Shown: positions 17,972 through 25,078 of the stretch, piece after piece
Layout of the letters: the number at the start of each line of letters is the position of its first letter
How positions within the stretch are numbered: position 1 is the stretch's first letter
The notes under the pieces: generated by a model
The model's input: only the letters and a program-made list of their open reading frames with translations
What the model was told of the DNA's origin: nothing
Databases searched by the model: none
Position numbers and translations under genes: made by a program
Source of the DNA: Anaerolineales bacterium
GTDB taxonomy: Bacteria; Chloroflexota; Anaerolineae; Anaerolineales; Villigracilaceae
Assembly (NCBI GenBank): GCA_016789485.1
Contig: JAEURE010000004.1
Span: 1-25,078, forward strand
Length of the DNA stretch: 25,078 nucleotides
Direction of reading: 5' to 3'

Positions 17972-20158
17972 ATGGCAACCAAAAAAGACAGAGACCTTGT
18001 CCATGTTCGTGTGATAAAGCACCTTCCACAGGGGCTATCTGTAGAATTGGATAATGGAGAGCATGGAATTATCCGCATCCGCGAAATCTCTTGGGATAGT
18101 GAAGAGCTTGCAAATTGGAAGATCAACCATCCTGTTAATTGGGATGGCTACGTATTTTCCATTCCTACCAAAAAAGGAGAAGTACGCGAATTTAGTCTTC
18201 GTCTTGTAGCAAACGACCCTTGGGACGATTTTTTCGATGGGTACAATAAAACAGAGGTGTTTGAAGGTGTTGTCACAAGCGTCTTTGAGTATGGCGCATT
18301 TATTGAGATAGAGCCTGGAATCACCGGGCTCCTGCATAAAACACAATTGCCGCCTAAACTGCAATCAATCATATTGGATTTATTTTGGCATAACGACAAG
18401 GTTTTTGTCATGGTCCAGAATGTGGATCATGAGCAAAGGCAAATTGAGTTGAGCCTGGCTCCGCTGGGAAATTTCCCAGACATGAGTCCATTTAGCACGG
18501 ATAACCAGCCTTATATCCCGCATGAGGCGGGTGAAAGCATAAGACAGGCCTTGAATGCTAACATTCCCCGTAGGCATATCCTGGTGGTTGAAGATGAGGT
18601 ATCGCAATCCGAAGCAGTCTGCGGCTGGCTGCGCGAACTTGATCAAAGTGTGGATGTCGTTCACAGCGCCGAAGAAGCCATTGGGTTTCTCTCAAAGACT
18701 TTACCAGACATTGCATTGGTGGACGTCGGCTTGCCATCCATGAGCGGTACCGATCTAACCCGTCACATCTTGGAAAATTATCCACAAGTACAGGTTGTAA
18801 ATGCAACGGATTGGGCACGGGCAAGCGAAGTTAGCGAAGCTTTGGAGCAGCTGCAGGCGCAGGGGGGCAAATTGCTGTACAAGCCGTTAGTGCCAGAAGA
18901 CCTGGTGATGTATCTTTTATACGAGCAGGACCACCAAGGCATTACAAAGCAGCAGATTGAAGAAAAATCAATTGTTTTAAAAGTTCCGCCGAAAAATTCC
19001 AAAAAAAACATACATACCTTAATGGCCCTGTGTAAAAAGCGTTTGGGCGTAGAGCATGTCTTTTTATTTGCACTCGACCCGGCGCATCGCAGAATACGTG
19101 TTGTGGAGCGTATTGGTGATGGTGCAATAAACAAGAATGCGATTACACAGTTGATCTACAGCCCTGTGCGTGATGTGGCCGAAGACCGTGATGTGGTCGT
19201 CGTCAATGAAATTGGAGAACGGGAGCACAGGCGATTTCAATATTTGGTTGAGTTCCTCCCCACCATGACCTCTTGTATCGGCATTCCCATCCCTGCGCAG
19301 ACCGCACAAAAATACGCACTTTTTGCAATAGACCACCGCGAAAAACAGTTTGGCGAGGAAACTCAGTTATATGCGGAAGGAATAGCACTCTCAATTGGCG
19401 CGGCACTGGACCAAAATGAACTTAGAGAAATATCCGCTTTAATTCAACGTTCTGCATTGATTGGGAATTTGGCGAGTGGAATGATCCATGAGATCAACAA
19501 CCTGGTTGCTCCGCTTCAATATGAGTCTGATAACCTGCGAAAGATTCTGATGCGCCTTGAGAAGGAACCGGAAGATTCTATTCACGAAAAAATCAAAAAC
19601 GAGGTTTCCAATATAGAGCAGGATGTCCGTCAAATCATCAGCACAGTAAATACATTTGGCAAGATCGCAAAGAAGCCAAAGGCGGAAGTTCTGAGAGTCG
19701 ATGAGATCGTCAATGACACTCTGCTCTTGCTGCGTGAAATCAGCAAGAGGTCGCGGGTCAAAATGTTGTTCAATCCACCTGAAAAAATGGTAATCGTTCG
19801 CAATCAGGCTGTTGTCCTTGAGCAGATCGTTCTGAACGTGACGCTAAATGCAATTCAACAGATTGTAGAACACCGCAGCGAAGAAAGCGGTCAAATCCAC
19901 ATCGCCATGGAATTAATCAATGAAACCCAAAACAATGCAATATGCCGCATCCTTGTAGCGGACAACGGACCAGGGATTCACTCTTCTCTTTGGGAAAAGA
20001 TATTCGAGATGGGGTACTCCACCCGCCAGGATGGCAGCGGAATTGGATTGTTCGTTTCGCGCAATCTAATGGAAGAAATCGGCGGCAAGATATATGTTGC
20101 TGACAGTCATATTTTGCATGGCTCGGTGTTCGGGCTGGAAATTCCAATAGAGTTATAA
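17972..20158 (+). CDS. S1-S1-receiver-GAF-histidine kinase fusion
   Basis: A 728-residue protein. Two S1-like OB folds come first: about residues 8-80, more divergent, and 97-165, with EGVVTSVFEYGAFIEIEPG and GLLHKTQL, the classic S1 RNA-binding pattern. A receiver follows (202-320) with Glu207-Asp208, phospho-acceptor Asp251 and Lys304. Then come a GAF-like domain (about 340-480), a dimerisation helix with His506 in MIHEINNLVAP, and an HATPase domain with Asn626, DNGPGI (664-669) and GSGIGLF (688-694). All kinase boxes look intact. There is no membrane segment. It starts 4 bases after the previous gene with a weak ribosome-binding site. RNA- or ribosome-linked sensing is inferred from the S1 domains. 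Confidence 0.93.
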   Translation: MATKKDRDLVHVRVIKHLPQGLSVELDNGEHGIIRIREISWDSEELANWKINHPVNWDGYVFSIPTKKGEVREFSLRLVANDPWDDFFDGYNKTEVFEGVVTSVFEYGAFIEIEPGITGLLHKTQLPPKLQSIILDLFWHNDKVFVMVQNVDHEQRQIELSLAPLGNFPDMSPFSTDNQPYIPHEAGESIRQALNANIPRRHILVVEDEVSQSEAVCGWLRELDQSVDVVHSAEEAIGFLSKTLPDIALVDVGLPSMSGTDLTRHILENYPQVQVVNATDWARASEVSEALEQLQAQGGKLLYKPLVPEDLVMYLLYEQDHQGITKQQIEEKSIVLKVPPKNSKKNIHTLMALCKKRLGVEHVFLFALDPAHRRIRVVERIGDGAINKNAITQLIYSPVRDVAEDRDVVVVNEIGEREHRRFQYLVEFLPTMTSCIGIPIPAQTAQKYALFAIDHREKQFGEETQLYAEGIALSIGAALDQNELREISALIQRSALIGNLASGMIHEINNLVAPLQYESDNLRKILMRLEKEPEDSIHEKIKNEVSNIEQDVRQIISTVNTFGKIAKKPKAEVLRVDEIVNDTLLLLREISKRSRVKMLFNPPEKMVIVRNQAVVLEQIVLNVTLNAIQQIVEHRSEESGQIHIAMELINETQNNAICRILVADNGPGIHSSLWEKIFEMGYSTRQDGSGIGLFVSRNLMEEIGGKIYVADSHILHGSVFGLEIPIEL

Positions 20159-20168
20159 GGAAAAAACT

Positions 20169-21782
20169 ATGAACCGCCTGTTAGTTCTTGATGACAATGA
20201 ACGCTTCGCGGACACCCTGAAGAGGAGTATCGCTGGCTTTGATGAGTACGACACTGAATTGGTTGAGGTGGCCACCACACCGCATACGGCAATTCACCTC
20301 GCTCAGCATGCAACCGAGAATAAACAACCCTTCACTGTTTTCCTGATAGATCAAAACCTGGATGCTGAAATGGACGGCATCCAAACCATGAAGGAATTAC
20401 TGGCAGTTAGCCCGGATGCAGATGCGATTATTTTCACTGGATTTGATACCCCCCAGGATGGGATACGCGCCTACGAAGAAGGCGCTTCTCGCTATTTGCC
20501 AAAACCATTCGAACCCAGAGAACTAGGGTTCATACTAAAAGAGTTATCACGCTCCAGGAAAGTAAGACTAGAAGAAGCTCGTCAACGCCGTCAATTTAAA
20601 GTCGCCGCGAGCATTGCAGAAGCGGTTGGTACAAGTCTAAAATTAGAAACCACCATGGATGCTGTATTAGGAACCTTGGATGAATTATTCGAAAAAACGC
20701 GATTATGTGTACTATTATATGATAAGCATCAAAAGTTCCTAAGTTTTGCTCCTGCCACGTTGAAATACTATGAGATCAAGAATCCAAAATATACCCAGCT
20801 GGACACCTTTCATCTTGACCAAGGAAGCATAGCGTGCCGTGTAGCAAAACAAACGCTCATGAGCAGAAAAATGGAGTTTGTAAATGTTGGGGATGTAAGT
20901 AAAGATATTGACTACAAAAACCTGAACCCTGACACAAAATCAGAGTTTTGTGTCAGTTTGCTAAATTCAAACAAGGATTTACTTGGCGTTTTGGTGTTGG
21001 AGAGAAATCGGATTAATGGCTTTTTAGCAAGCGAGTTGGATCTTATAAAGATGGTAGCCCGGCATATCAGCATTGCGATTGAGCGGGCACAGCAAAGCGA
21101 AGAGCTGGAGTATAAATCCATTGTTTCCACCCGAACTTCATGGGCCGCAAATATTGCCCATGGAATTAATAGCGAAGTCAACAATATATTAAGCTGGGCT
21201 TATCTTATTCGAAAAAAAGCAGGCGAAGATACTGAAATAGGTAAATATGCGTTAAATATTGAGGAAAGCGCAGCGCAGTTGGCAAGCATAAATCCATGGA
21301 CAAACAAACCCTCGGAGCCGATCTTAATAGATACATTTCTGCAAGAGGAACTTCTTGAGATCACAAAACCAAAAGATATCCATGTAAACTTCCTGCTGGG
21401 TGCGTCAGACATAAAAGCAATGATCAAGATTTCTCAATTTAAAAACACATTAAGGCTACTAGTTAATAATGCATCCAAAGCAATGAAACAAATGGATGAA
21501 AAAAGGATCTCTGTCTCCACCCGCCTGACAAACAACAACTCCACAGTTGAAATCTTATTCAAGGATTTTGGCCCCGGTATCAGTGAAGATAAACATTCCT
21601 CGGCCTTCCGCAGCCCATTTACAACCAAGCAAGAGGGCGGATATGGACTGTTATTTATACGACAGATGATTGAAGATATGAATGGGCAGATTAGGCTTCT
21701 TCCTTACGAAAAAGGCAGGGGAGCCGAGTTTTTAATCCATTTACAAATTTCAGATTCAACATCAAAGCTTCAAGGCGACTAG
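20169..21782 (+). CDS. Receiver-GAF-histidine-kinase-like protein with altered H-box
   Basis: A 537-residue protein. The receiver (residues 1-125) has acidic Asp8-Asp9, phospho-acceptor Asp61 and Lys112. A GAF domain spans about 143-305. The dimerisation helix keeps His331, but the usual following Glu is Gly332 (NIAHGINSEVNNIL). The HATPase region is short but has an N-box (LVNNASKAM), FGPGIS (467-472) and a G2 box reduced to GGYGLLF. Kinase activity may be weak or replaced by phosphatase or partner function. ATG 20169 follows AAGGA overlapping the previous stop region. By eye the gene is richer in A and T than the oxidoreductase operon. Confidence 0.9.
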   Translation: MNRLLVLDDNERFADTLKRSIAGFDEYDTELVEVATTPHTAIHLAQHATENKQPFTVFLIDQNLDAEMDGIQTMKELLAVSPDADAIIFTGFDTPQDGIRAYEEGASRYLPKPFEPRELGFILKELSRSRKVRLEEARQRRQFKVAASIAEAVGTSLKLETTMDAVLGTLDELFEKTRLCVLLYDKHQKFLSFAPATLKYYEIKNPKYTQLDTFHLDQGSIACRVAKQTLMSRKMEFVNVGDVSKDIDYKNLNPDTKSEFCVSLLNSNKDLLGVLVLERNRINGFLASELDLIKMVARHISIAIERAQQSEELEYKSIVSTRTSWAANIAHGINSEVNNILSWAYLIRKKAGEDTEIGKYALNIEESAAQLASINPWTNKPSEPILIDTFLQEELLEITKPKDIHVNFLLGASDIKAMIKISQFKNTLRLLVNNASKAMKQMDEKRISVSTRLTNNNSTVEILFKDFGPGISEDKHSSAFRSPFTTKQEGGYGLLFIRQMIEDMNGQIRLLPYEKGRGAEFLIHLQISDSTSKLQGD

Positions 21783-21783
21783 A

Positions 21784-23436
21784 ATGTTCATCAATTTTTC
21801 TGACTTGGAAAAAACAAAACCACGCGTTCTAATTGTAGAAAACAAGCCATCAACACGCGTGGCAAATCAATCACTTCTTATGGAATGGGGGTATGAACCT
21901 GTCTTAGCAATGGGCGCTGGAGCATCCTTAATTGCTGACGCAAAACGCCAGGCAGAAGAGAAACGATGTTCGCTTGCATTGATTGATCTTCGCATTCTGG
22001 ATGATGATGATGAACAAGATACAAGCGGGCTAACCCTTGCAGAAGAAATGTCCGATAAACTCTACCCCATTATCTTGAGTGGGTATGAAAATTTCAACGC
22101 CATTATAAAAATGCTGAAAGAGCTCCAGACAAAAAAAATTGAGATAGGCTTCGTTAAAAAAACAGAAGGACCATTTGCGCTAAAAACCACGTTGGATGAA
22201 GAAGCAGCAAAAGCCACTGCCTCAAAAAGAAAACTAATATTTGAAAATCTAGAAATTTTGGATGAAATCCTCAAATCGCCATTTGGGAAAAATATTACAG
22301 AATATCCAGATCAGCTTGTGGATGTGTTTGCGCGATTATTTCCAAATGCAAAAAAGCTTCGCCTTGAAAAGCTTGATTTGCGGCCCGCCTCGTCAAATGT
22401 ATCTACTGTTCCAAGACCCAACTCTGTAGTACTAAAAGTATATGAAGAAAACTACGAACCATTTGTTGTTAAGCTTGCCCGTTCTGAAAAAATAATAAAA
22501 GAAGTAAAGAATTATACCAATCACATTCACAGAAGATTAACAGGCTACTTCTCTGCAAGATTGGAACGCGACGCAAGTCTCTGGGACATAGGAGGCGCCG
22601 CATATTCCTATGTGGGCGAATTCGATGTGACCACTTTCTCACGTTTTTACGAGGAGAAAACATCCCCGGAGATCGACGAATGTTTGGGGGCGTTTTTCAC
22701 CAGAATCTGGGGCAGGCATTACGAACAAGCGCATGACGAAGTCAACGTATCTCTTTTCAACCTTTACTCACAAGTTTGGGATAATTGGTATGAGAAAAGA
22801 AAAGATGACTTCTTTAGAACACGATTCAAAGGATCGAACTTGCTAGGCGCGGAACGAAGCATTCCAGAACCCATTCAATGGTTCAAGGAAAAGATTGCAA
22901 CACCTTCGAATGACGTGAGCATCGTTGAAAAAACTCGTGTTGGCGTCACGCATGGGGACTTACACGGTGATAATCTATTAGTAGATACCCAAAAGAATGT
23001 ATGGGTGATTGACTTTGAGCGATGCGGGGAAGGTCACATTTTGCAGGATTTCATTGAACTGGAAGCGGACATTTTTAATCGCCTTGAAGAACATAATGAG
23101 AATTTCCCTGCCTATCTTGAAATGTGTGACACTATTCTAAAACAGGAGCAGATACAAGGCTTTGACGAATCAGAAATCGCCTCCGAAGACCCGCGCATTG
23201 AAAAAGCGCTCAAGACCATATCAAAACTTCGAGCACTTGCAAGGCAGCACACAAAGATCACCGACGCCCGCGAATATTTATATGGATTGCTCTTCAATAT
23301 GATGTTCCGCGCCGCCATGATATACAAAACAGACCCGCAAAAAAATGAACGTCCATTGCTGCTTGCTGGTCTTATTTGCAACCGCCTTGACCATTGGGGC
23401 AGACCCTGGCCTCCTATCGAACAAGATCTTTCTTAA
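21784..23436 (+). CDS. Receiver fused to an aminoglycoside-phosphotransferase-like kinase
   Basis: A 550-residue protein. The receiver (about 12-135) has a weakened acidic pocket, Glu19-Asn20 instead of two acids, but keeps Asp68 (ALIDLR) and Lys125. After a helical linker the APH/choline-kinase fold spans about 205-540: Lys230 in FVVKLA and Glu240 in IKEVKNY match the N-lobe ATP-binding pair, THGDLHGDNLLV (389-400) is the catalytic loop with Asp392 and Asn397, and Asp410 in VIDFE is the metal ligand. All phosphotransfer residues seem present, so it probably phosphorylates a small molecule or protein. It starts one base after the previous stop. It looks like the enzymatic output of the cluster. 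Confidence 0.9.
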   Translation: MFINFSDLEKTKPRVLIVENKPSTRVANQSLLMEWGYEPVLAMGAGASLIADAKRQAEEKRCSLALIDLRILDDDDEQDTSGLTLAEEMSDKLYPIILSGYENFNAIIKMLKELQTKKIEIGFVKKTEGPFALKTTLDEEAAKATASKRKLIFENLEILDEILKSPFGKNITEYPDQLVDVFARLFPNAKKLRLEKLDLRPASSNVSTVPRPNSVVLKVYEENYEPFVVKLARSEKIIKEVKNYTNHIHRRLTGYFSARLERDASLWDIGGAAYSYVGEFDVTTFSRFYEEKTSPEIDECLGAFFTRIWGRHYEQAHDEVNVSLFNLYSQVWDNWYEKRKDDFFRTRFKGSNLLGAERSIPEPIQWFKEKIATPSNDVSIVEKTRVGVTHGDLHGDNLLVDTQKNVWVIDFERCGEGHILQDFIELEADIFNRLEEHNENFPAYLEMCDTILKQEQIQGFDESEIASEDPRIEKALKTISKLRALARQHTKITDAREYLYGLLFNMMFRAAMIYKTDPQKNERPLLLAGLICNRLDHWGRPWPPIEQDLS

Positions 23437-23451
23437 ACAAAGGAGAATACA

Positions 23452-24531
23452 ATGAGCACAACTCCAGCCCATTATCGCGAAGAAGTATTAAAGCCATTTT
23501 TCAGAAATGTAAAAAGCGGCGAATCATTTTACATCGTTGGCGCGCCGAGTGTGGGGAAAACCAGACTTATGGATTTCGTCATGGGTGACGATCCGGATGC
23601 ACTTTGGGCGGGAGAAGAAGTGGATCGTGATTGGGTCAAGAATAAATATCTTGGTGAAGATATTGCCTCAAGGGTATGGCTGGTGCGCGTGGATATGAAC
23701 CGCATGAGACATGAAAATGACTGGTCATTCCAGTTCTACGAACTACTGCTTCACACTCTTCTGCTAACATGCAACCGATACAGCGACATGGAAAAAATCG
23801 AGGCTTTGAAAGAGCATCTAGCAGCATTAGACTCGCAAGTCATTCAAAGCAAGGATGCATTGATGGCGCACCGTCTTTTCGAAATGGCGGTAAACATGAT
23901 CTGTCAATCCTATAAAATTCAAATTTGTTTCGTGTTCGATGAGTTTGATGACACCTATCAAACCATGCCGCGTGAAGTTTTTGCCCAATTGCGCGCAATC
24001 CGCGACGCAAATAAATATCGATTAACTTATATTTTATTCTTGCGGAACCTGCCTGAAAAATTGCGCTCGCCAAAGGATAATGAAAGTTACTATGAATTGA
24101 TCTCGCGCAACATGCTTGGTCTTGGGCCATACTCCGCCATGGATTCATTTCACATCATTGGCCAGCTTGAAAAACGAAAAGACCATGAACTAGGCAAAGA
24201 GGATCGTGAGTGGGTGTGGGCAAACAGCGGGGGTCACCCCGGGTTGATCCAGGCTCTGTTTTCTCTCCTTAAGGATAAACCACTTACGGCAGCACAAATG
24301 CAAAATACGGAATGGCTGGCAAAGCAGGAAATGATCAGCGAGGAATTTCGAAAGATTTGGGAAGGTCTTTTGGAAGATGAACAGGATGCTCTTAAAAAAA
24401 TAGCGCACGGTGATCAAAAAACCGTTTCTCCCTCAACGGGAAAACTGTTACTCGCCAAGGGCATGATCAAACCTTCAAGCAATCAATCCATCGTTCTTTT
24501 CAATCCCCTGTTTGAATATTGGATACCGTAG
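23452..24531 (+). CDS. Compact STAND/AAA-type P-loop NTPase
   Basis: A 359-residue protein. Walker A is GAPSVGKT (residues 30-37), Walker B with catalytic acidic residues is CFVFDEFDD (159-167), and a sensor-like arginine follows in LFLRNLPEKL (196-205). SGGHPGLIQAL (259-269) fits the GxP motif of the helical domain of STAND NTPases. The last 60 residues resemble a winged-helix module (LLLAKGMIK, LFNPLFEYW). It lacks the long repeat region of typical STAND sensors, so it may act as a switch on partner proteins. AAAGGAG (23439-23445) is a good ribosome-binding site. It is the last gene of the cluster, convergent with the rRNA operon. Confidence 0.88.
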   Translation: MSTTPAHYREEVLKPFFRNVKSGESFYIVGAPSVGKTRLMDFVMGDDPDALWAGEEVDRDWVKNKYLGEDIASRVWLVRVDMNRMRHENDWSFQFYELLLHTLLLTCNRYSDMEKIEALKEHLAALDSQVIQSKDALMAHRLFEMAVNMICQSYKIQICFVFDEFDDTYQTMPREVFAQLRAIRDANKYRLTYILFLRNLPEKLRSPKDNESYYELISRNMLGLGPYSAMDSFHIIGQLEKRKDHELGKEDREWVWANSGGHPGLIQALFSLLKDKPLTAAQMQNTEWLAKQEMISEEFRKIWEGLLEDEQDALKKIAHGDQKTVSPSTGKLLLAKGMIKPSSNQSIVLFNPLFEYWIP

Positions 24532-24552
24532 TTTATTTTTAAGAAGTTAAAC

Positions 24553-24577
24553 AAAAAAGCCACCTAAAATCGGTGGC
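24553..24577 (-). terminator. Intrinsic terminator of the rRNA operon
   Basis: On the minus strand GCCACC (24577-24572) pairs with GGTGGC (24564-24559) around a seven-base loop and is followed by TTTTTT (24558-24553). It lies about 20 bases past the 5S 3' end. On the plus strand no U-run follows, so it is not a good terminator for the six-gene cluster. Confidence 0.85.
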
Positions 24578-24596
24578 CTAAAAGATAAAGAAAAGC

Positions 24597-24716
24597 CCCT
24601 TGGCAATGACCTACTCTCCCGGGAGGTCGCCCTCCAAGTACCATCGGCGCTGACGTGCTTAACTACCGGGTTCGGTATGGGACCGGGTGTACCCACGTCG
24701 CTCAAATCACCAAGGG
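24597..24716 (-). rRNA. rrf: 5S ribosomal RNA
   Basis: The minus strand carries the conserved core CCGAACCCGGTAGTTAAGC, and complementary ends (CCCTTGG at 24716-24710 with CCAAGGG at 24603-24597) form helix I. The length of about 120 bases is standard. The ends are estimated from helix I. Confidence 0.95.
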
Positions 24717-24784
24717 ACAATTTCACAAAATTGTCACTAAATAGCAAGATTGATGTATGTTTGAAAAGTACCAAGTTCTCCGCA

Positions 24785-25078
24785 TCACGGAAGGAAGCCC
24801 TCGACCATTAGTACAGCTTAGCTTAACACATTGCTGTGCTTACACATGCTGCCTATTAACCAGATAGTCTATCTGGGGTCTTACACCCTTACGGGTCACA
24901 GGGATCTAATCTTAGGGCGAGTTTCCCACTTAGATGCTTTCAGCGGTTATCTCTGCCAGACATGGCTACCCAGCGATGCTCCTGGCGGAACAACTGGCAC
25001 ACTAGATGTCTGTCCACTCCGGTCCTCTCGTACTAGGAGCAGCTCCCTTCAAATCCCTTACGCCCACAGCGGATAGAG
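24785..25078 (-). rRNA. rrl: 23S ribosomal RNA, 3' part only
   Basis: The minus strand carries the sarcin-ricin loop AGTACGAGAGGACC (25034-25021) and the conserved final helices of 23S rRNA up to about 24785. The gene runs off the right edge of the window. The exact 3' end is approximate. About 70 bases of spacer separate it from 5S, with no tRNA in between. Confidence 0.95.

Noticed and set aside
24547..25076. Open frames on either strand in the right end
   Set aside because: They fall in the 5S rRNA, spacer and 23S rRNA, which are identified by conserved RNA sequence.
1..25078. CRISPR arrays, insertion sequences, integrases, tRNA genes
   Set aside because: I saw no regularly spaced direct repeats, transposase or recombinase genes, or cloverleaf sequences in the window.

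Overview
The window looks like a chromosomal segment of an anaerobic or facultatively anaerobic bacterium, most plausibly a Chloroflexota (Anaerolineae-like) organism. The clues are a single-chain pyruvate:ferredoxin oxidoreductase, very long multi-GAF sensor kinases, a Thr/Pro-rich LysM lipoprotein and a paired rpsU-infA unit. The phylum call is an impression from gene style. The partial 23S rRNA at the right edge would settle it.

Layout: (1) Positions 2-5761 hold a three-gene phosphorelay: a 5'-truncated hybrid histidine kinase with at least five full GAF domains and two receivers, a free-standing Hpt protein, and a receiver-class III nucleotide cyclase. (2) Positions 5861-6583 encode a LysM lipoprotein with its own promoter and a strong terminator. 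(3) Positions 6649-9499 hold a tight housekeeping or salvage operon: NUDIX hydrolase, EamA transporter, DUF4406-like protein and a tandem GNAT acetyltransferase. (4) Positions 9695-14265 encode pyruvate:ferredoxin oxidoreductase and a dihydroorotate-dehydrogenase-like flavoprotein whose start and stop codons overlap. (5) Positions 14340-15006 on the minus strand hold rpsU-infA with a promoter and a leader that contains a terminator-like hairpin. (6) Positions 15071-15631 encode an HD-like protein.

(7) Positions 15764-24531 are the most interesting part: six same-strand genes with gaps of at most 15 bases, behind one promoter embedded in nested inverted repeats. In order they encode an SPFH/band-7 coiled-coil protein, an unrecognised 368-residue protein, an S1-S1-REC-GAF-histidine kinase, a REC-GAF-histidine-kinase-like protein with an altered H-box, a receiver fused to an aminoglycoside-phosphotransferase-like kinase, and a compact STAND/AAA-type NTPase. 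No DNA-binding output domain is visible. The signal seems to end in a small-molecule or protein kinase and an NTPase, possibly on a membrane scaffold, with an RNA-binding module at the sensor end. I know of no described system with this set of genes. It resembles in logic, but not in parts, the multi-component NTP-dependent conflict systems built around STAND or MoxR NTPases. A defence or stress-signalling role is inference.

(8) Positions 24553-25078 on the minus strand are the 3' end of an rRNA operon (23S partial, 5S, terminator), convergent with the six-gene cluster.
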